Shown here one piece after another: positions 60,491-64,000 of a DNA stretch of 64,000 nucleotides. The position numbers were made by a program, and so were the translations under genes. Source of the DNA: Pseudoalteromonas rubra (GTDB lineage Bacteria > Pseudomonadota > Gammaproteobacteria > Enterobacterales > Alteromonadaceae); contig NZ_PNCI01000024.1 in the NCBI RefSeq assembly GCF_005887095.1, forward strand, positions 26,371 to 90,370, read 5' to 3'. The stretch's first letter is position 1. Each line of letters starts with the position of its first letter. The notes under the pieces are model-generated. The model was given only the letters and a program-made list of their open reading frames with translations, made no database searches and was not told the origin of the DNA.

Positions 60491-60640
60491 ATGTCTAATC
60501 TGGCGAGCCACTTAGGTGCTATCCTGAGTGGTACACAGCAGAGCATTGCTAAGGTGTTGCAGGTAAATGCTGATGGTACAACGCTAGTAGAGCACTCTGA
60601 TGGTTCGAAAAGTACAGTCATTGGGGTTGGGGTGGGGGTT
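60491..60640 (+). pseudogene. 5' half of an unknown gene, copy B (3' truncated)
   Basis: MSNLASHLGAILSGTQQSIAKVLQVNADGTTLVEHSDG and STVIG, after which the sequence runs through a G-rich tract and into the end of the RES gene; the frame then reads as unrelated residues to 60676. Overlaps in content with copy A at 59733 at the DGTTLVxHSDG motif. Confidence 0.5.
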
Positions 60641-60646
60641 ATACGA

Positions 60647-61663
60647 TTATTCCCACTGCACTTGAATTTCAGTTGACTCGCACGAAAATGACCTTATATA
60701 CGCTACTTTTGTGCTCGCTCTAACAACCTCAAGATTATAGTTGTTAATTGGATTGTTAATGAAAGCTGGCCTCATTGGTTTTCTATTCTCGCAGATGCCC
60801 AAGGCAATTTGTTGATTAGGTTTCAAGAGCATTCGATGAAGTTCGGCTCGTTCATGGTTTAAAGGAACGTCAGCACTTAAGTTACCACCTTGCTCTATGT
60901 TGAATAAACGGAAATAATAATTATCTAAAGAAGTATAGTTAGATGCGATTGATGATGACTTCTGAAAAATAACAATATTCTTCCCCCCAAACGTCTGAGA
61001 AGAACTATAGATAATCCCATCCAGTTTTGGAACACGTAATGAACTAAGAAAGTCAGCTATGACTTGTGTCGTTAAGTAGCCATTGTGTTCATGTCTAGGT
61101 AACACTGGGAATGCAAGCTTTGCCCCTATAAACATTAAATTTGAAAGCTGGTTTTGAATTTTTGGTGATAAACTATCGAACAAATCTCCATCTTCCAAGA
61201 TGGGACGTAACCGAGATAAGTCGAGAAGTTTAAGCTCTTTTTTTACCTTAAACTTCGTACTAACGACATAGCTACCAACAGGTGCTCTAATTTCAGCATA
61301 AGCTGTCTCTATATCCAATGCGCCATAAAAAACAGGTAAACCAGCAGGGTTTAACCGGCCTTCTCCTGCTATATGGGCAGGAGGAGGCCCTAATTCCTTC
61401 TCAGGATTAAGCATCGCTTTTGGCACATCTTCTAATGAAGTAAAAAAGCGTGCTCGTATTATCTCATCAATTTCACAGCCTTCACCAGCGGTAGTAATTA
61501 TTTTTTCATCATCGCCATATCTAATATTTTCTATATCATCAAAAAGACTATTCAATATCTCTATGGCTTCAGAATTGAAAAATCTATTCCTTGATCTTAT
61601 CGAATCGGAAAGCCTTTCCCATAAATTTAAAAAATCTCTTGTATGATCTCCATGTAAAGGCAT
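60647..61663 (-). CDS. RES-domain protein (putative NAD-degrading toxin class)
   Basis: 338 residues. AGGAG lies seven bases ahead of the ATG. An N-terminal helical region (about 1-90) precedes the RES-type core: ARFF (Arg), FYGALDIETAYAEIRAPVGSYVVSTKF (Glu), and IIYSSSQTFGGKNIVIF (Ser), the R-E-S residues of the family. RES enzymes of type II toxin pairs deplete NAD+; this one is longer than the Xre-linked toxins and has no antitoxin gene next to it. A defence or regulatory role is possible. Sits between mobile elements. Confidence 0.8.
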   Translation of the reverse strand: MPLHGDHTRDFLNLWERLSDSIRSRNRFFNSEAIEILNSLFDDIENIRYGDDEKIITTAGEGCEIDEIIRARFFTSLEDVPKAMLNPEKELGPPPAHIAGEGRLNPAGLPVFYGALDIETAYAEIRAPVGSYVVSTKFKVKKELKLLDLSRLRPILEDGDLFDSLSPKIQNQLSNLMFIGAKLAFPVLPRHEHNGYLTTQVIADFLSSLRVPKLDGIIYSSSQTFGGKNIVIFQKSSSIASNYTSLDNYYFRLFNIEQGGNLSADVPLNHERAELHRMLLKPNQQIALGICENRKPMRPAFINNPINNYNLEVVRASTKVAYIRSFSCESTEIQVQWE

Positions 61664-61879
61664 TCAATACTCCTATGAGATATTCTATGGATCACCACTA
61701 GCAAATATTCTGCATATAGCGAATTAATCGCGCGTTTTCCAATAGTGGTACCAATTTTTGAATAGTCTATTTCTACCAAAGTCACTAACTAATTGCTAGT
61801 CATAAGAGAATTAGGAATGTCCGCCTCTCGCTCATAGCTGTCTAGCCCTATTCATCGAAACTGTAAGATCAGATATGAG

Positions 61880-61895
61880 CTACTACAGCTAATCC
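61880..61895. repeat. Target-site repeat, left copy, of the ISNCY element
   Basis: CTACTACAGCTAATCC, identical to 63614-63629 at the other end of the element. Confidence 0.85.
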
Positions 61896-63613
61896 TGTTA
61901 ACACCAAGCGATTTTGTCGTCCTTTAATTACCACGCGATTCTGTCGTAGTCGCTAATTACCAAGGGAAATTGACGGTTGTCTTTAACCGTGTTCTTTGAA
62001 TGCTTTGTATAAGCATTTGAGGAGCACTAAGGGTGATTGTTTTGAATTCCAAAGCTCAATTAACAGTTGATATCATTACTAAAGTGGCAGAGCGTAAAAT
62101 TACGATAGCCAATGCCGCTAAGCTCCTCAATAAATCCAGGCGTACTATTGAACGTTATTTGCAGCGTTACCGAAGCCAAGGTCTACAATTCGTTGTTCAC
62201 GGGAATACAGGCAGTGAGCCAATTAATAAAACTCCAGATAGGCTTAAGCAGCAAGTTCAGTCGCTGATCCGCGAGAAGTACTATGATCTGAACCTGTTGC
62301 ACCTCGCCGAGATGCTTGAGGCTCACGAGCACATAGTTGTTAAGCGCGAGACACTACGTAAGTGGGCACATGATATCCATCATGTAAAACGAGCCAAGCG
62401 TAGGCGTAGCCGTGTCCACAAGCGCAGAGAGCGGATGGAAGCACCAGGGCTAATGCTGCAAATGGACGGCAGTACACATCGCTGGTTCGGTGATAAAAAG
62501 TCGTGCTTAATCGCTATGATTGATGATGCTAACAGCGATATTCATGCAGAATTTTTCCCGTCAGAAACGACTGAAGGGTGTATGAAAGTTATGCGCTCAG
62601 TTGTTGAGAAATACGGCGTGTTTAAAACGCTGTATGTTGATAGAGCTGGCATCTTCGATGGCCCTAAACGTTGCAATTTCTCCCAGATGCAACGGGCCTG
62701 TGAGGAGTTAGGAATTGAAATCATCTTTGCCAGCTCTCCTCAAGGAAAAGGTCGTATTGAACGCGTCTTCGATACTCTGCAAGACAGGTTGATACCGGAG
62801 TTACGACTCAACAATATTGCTGATATGACGGGCGCCAATAGCTACCTACAACACGTCTTCATCCCGCAGTTTTGGCGTAAAAACCTGATGGTAAAGTCTA
62901 GAGCATCAAACACCGAATATACGCCTGTATCACGCTACATAAATCTTGATGATATCTGCATCACCAAGGTCTACCGGAAGATCCGCAACGACCATACGTT
63001 TAGCTTCAGGGGAAAACTCTACTTCATCGACTCACCGCTTAAGCACTCAATCGCTAACCAGAAAATTGAAATTCGTACGGGTAAAAATAAGCGGTTCGAT
63101 GCGTACTTCGCTGGGCGAAAACTGCAAGTAACCGAAGTCATGGAACCTGATAAGCTATCCTCTGAAGACCAGGAGATCCAGAAGAAGCTTGATGTATTGG
63201 CTCTGGCAGACAAGCTAGGAAATGTGGCAGAAGCTTCCCGCCTAAGTGGTGTCTCCCGCGATACTATTTACCGCCATCGTAAGCTGATAAAACAAGGTGG
63301 AATCGAATCGTTAAAACGTCAAGAAACGCCAAATCTTCACCACAAAAACCGTACTGACAGAGCTATTGAGGAAGTCGTAATCGAATTCTCACTGGCTAAC
63401 CCACACATGGGACAATCCAAAGTGTCACGACTGCTCAAGTCTGAAAGAAACGTCGACATACATGCCAGCGGCGTTCGCAATATCTGGCTAAGGGAAAATA
63501 TGAATACTACTGCGTTACGGTTAGCAAAACTTGCCGAAACTCGACAACATTGATAGTGTGATTACGTCAAAATCGCTTGGTACTTATACCGTCAGTATCC
63601 CTTGGTAATCACA
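61896..63613 (+). mobile_element. ISNCY-type insertion sequence, intact
   Basis: 1718 bases. Ends TGTTAACACCAAGCG and (complement) TGTGATTACCAAGGG share TGT and ACCAAG. Inside each end are further ACCAAGxGATxxTGxCG repeats (three on the left at about 61902-61978, two on the right at about 63568-63605), likely transposase sites. Flanked by a perfect 16-base direct repeat, long for a transposon and in line with the IS1202-type group, where long duplications are known. Confidence 0.85.
62033..63553 (+). CDS. ISNCY-family transposase with extra C-terminal HTH
   Basis: 506 residues from GTG 62033 (GAGGAG ahead). N-terminal HTH (KITIANAAKLLNKSRRTIERYLQRY), then a DDE integrase core: QMDGSTHRWFG (first Asp), TLYVDRAGIF (second Asp), QGKGRIERVFDTLQDR (Glu). 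After a beta-barrel-like region comes a second HTH module (about residues 385-500: LADKLGNVAEASRLSGVSRDTIYRHRKLIKQGGIESLKRQE) of the kind usually found at the N-terminus of IS481 transposases. Intact and probably active. Confidence 0.9.
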   Translation: MIVLNSKAQLTVDIITKVAERKITIANAAKLLNKSRRTIERYLQRYRSQGLQFVVHGNTGSEPINKTPDRLKQQVQSLIREKYYDLNLLHLAEMLEAHEHIVVKRETLRKWAHDIHHVKRAKRRRSRVHKRRERMEAPGLMLQMDGSTHRWFGDKKSCLIAMIDDANSDIHAEFFPSETTEGCMKVMRSVVEKYGVFKTLYVDRAGIFDGPKRCNFSQMQRACEELGIEIIFASSPQGKGRIERVFDTLQDRLIPELRLNNIADMTGANSYLQHVFIPQFWRKNLMVKSRASNTEYTPVSRYINLDDICITKVYRKIRNDHTFSFRGKLYFIDSPLKHSIANQKIEIRTGKNKRFDAYFAGRKLQVTEVMEPDKLSSEDQEIQKKLDVLALADKLGNVAEASRLSGVSRDTIYRHRKLIKQGGIESLKRQETPNLHHKNRTDRAIEEVVIEFSLANPHMGQSKVSRLLKSERNVDIHASGVRNIWLRENMNTTALRLAKLAETRQH

Positions 63614-63629
63614 CTACTACAGCTAATCC
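63614..63629. repeat. Target-site repeat, right copy, of the ISNCY element
   Basis: Identical to 61880-61895. It overlaps the end of a truncated minus-strand gene, showing the element landed right at that gene's stop codon. Confidence 0.85.
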
Positions 63630-63771
63630 GTTAGGTTTTGCCAGTTTTCCATCGCTTCATTCATGAAATCCATGCCATCGCCATTTTCTTCAAGCCTTTC
63701 ATTAATGTCCTCTGCCCATAATTCTAAAGCGTGGCCAGGGTCGTAGTTCGTGCCTTCTGTAGTATTAAAAT
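63623..63771 (-). pseudogene. C-terminal remnant of an unknown gene, cut by IS5 copy 2
   Basis: On the minus strand the frame reads TEGTNYDPGHALELWAEDIN...NEAMENWQNLTD and stops at TAG (63623-63625). Its upstream part is separated by the IS5-type end at 63772. The remnant is acidic and helical; not recognised. Confidence 0.5.
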
Positions 63772-64000
63772 GGCGTTGTTTCCTAAATCATTGAACTAAT
63801 TTAGCATTGTGTGATCAGATCTTAAAAGCAAACACCGAGATTGAACTTTGAACGAAAAGCGTATCACCAACTGGCGCGATTACAACAAAGCCCTTATCGT
63901 CAGAGGCAACATCCAACTTTGGTTTTCCGAGGATGCGATTGAACAGTGGAACAATACGCAACATCACGGCGGTAAAGGGCGAGCTAATCATTTCTCTGAG
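63772..64000 (+). mobile_element. IS5-family element, copy 2 (left end; runs off window)
   Basis: Left end GGCGTTGTTTCCTAAATC, matching copy 1 at 58844. It continues past the window edge, so the right end and target repeat are not visible. Confidence 0.85.
63848..64000 (+). CDS. IS5-family transposase, partial (5' end)
   Basis: Opens at TTG 63848 and reads NEKRITNWRDYNKALIVRGN, then QLWFSEDAIEQWNNTQHHGG and KGRANHFSE without a stop up to the edge. The CGA at the place of copy 1's TGA shows that copy 1 carries a nonsense change. The DDE core lies outside the window. Confidence 0.85.
   Translation, partial: MNEKRITNWRDYNKALIVRGNIQLWFSEDAIEQWNNTQHHGGKGRANHFSE

Noticed and set aside
1..64000. 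CRISPR arrays, rRNA and tRNA genes
   Set aside because: No evenly spaced short repeats, no rRNA stretches and no cloverleaf-type sequence were noticed by eye; a dedicated scan was not possible.

Overview
The window looks like chromosome from a marine gammaproteobacterium of the Pseudoalteromonas/Alteromonadales type. This is inferred from the gene families (a NhaR-type LysR gene next to dabBA, a CspA cassette, dgt, many TonB/RND/MacB-type systems) and from moderate GC. No rRNA, tRNA or CRISPR array was seen. Genes are dense and mostly in short operons up to about 57.8 kb; the last 6 kb is a degraded mobile-element zone.

Layout. 0-12 kb: a two-component pair (kinase cut by the window edge), a small glycine-rich membrane protein, VOC/LysR divergent pair, YjdM, a small membrane protein, a lipocalin, then a self-contained cassette of NtrY-like kinase, NtrC-like regulator, MacB-type permease, ATPase and HlyD adaptor. 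A sigma-54-like promoter and two helically phased repeats lie in front of the adaptor gene. 12-18 kb: an accessory island with a duplicated non-coding leader, a small membrane protein plus a 480-residue protein that may be a helical pore former, three small secreted Cys-containing paralogues and a serine hydrolase. 18-22 kb: housekeeping-type small enzymes and a thiol/quinone redox operon (MdaB, peroxiredoxin, AhpD-like, kinase-like) divergent from an HxlR regulator. 22.5-25.5 kb: hcnABC, hydrogen cyanide synthase.

25.7-38.7 kb is the most interesting block: a TonB-dependent receptor, an RND pump, a nicotianamine-synthase-like enzyme, an MFS transporter, a hotdog protein and a three-gene ABC exporter. 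Three Zur-like palindromes sit at the promoters of the receptor, the synthase operon and the ABC operon, which suggests a zinc-responsive metallophore system whose composition differs from staphylopine/pseudopaline loci because no opine dehydrogenase is present.

38.8-58 kb: acetyltransferase, MepA-like peptidase, cold-shock protein, a TPR/PAS histidine kinase, dgt, a LysR gene divergent from dabBA (inorganic carbon uptake), an orphan solute-binding protein, a GlxA-type regulator translationally coupled to an S41 peptidase, a PhlD-like type III polyketide synthase, a discoidin-like secreted protein and a TSUP permease. 58-64 kb: a one-gene miniature FliF-like protein, a dead IS5-type element, two truncated copies of one unknown gene, a RES-domain protein, an intact ISNCY-type element with a 16-bp target repeat, and the left end of a second IS5-type copy that truncates another gene.

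The co-occurrence of hydrogen cyanide synthase and a PhlD-like synthase recalls the antagonistic repertoire of biocontrol pseudomonads, though no other phl genes are present here.
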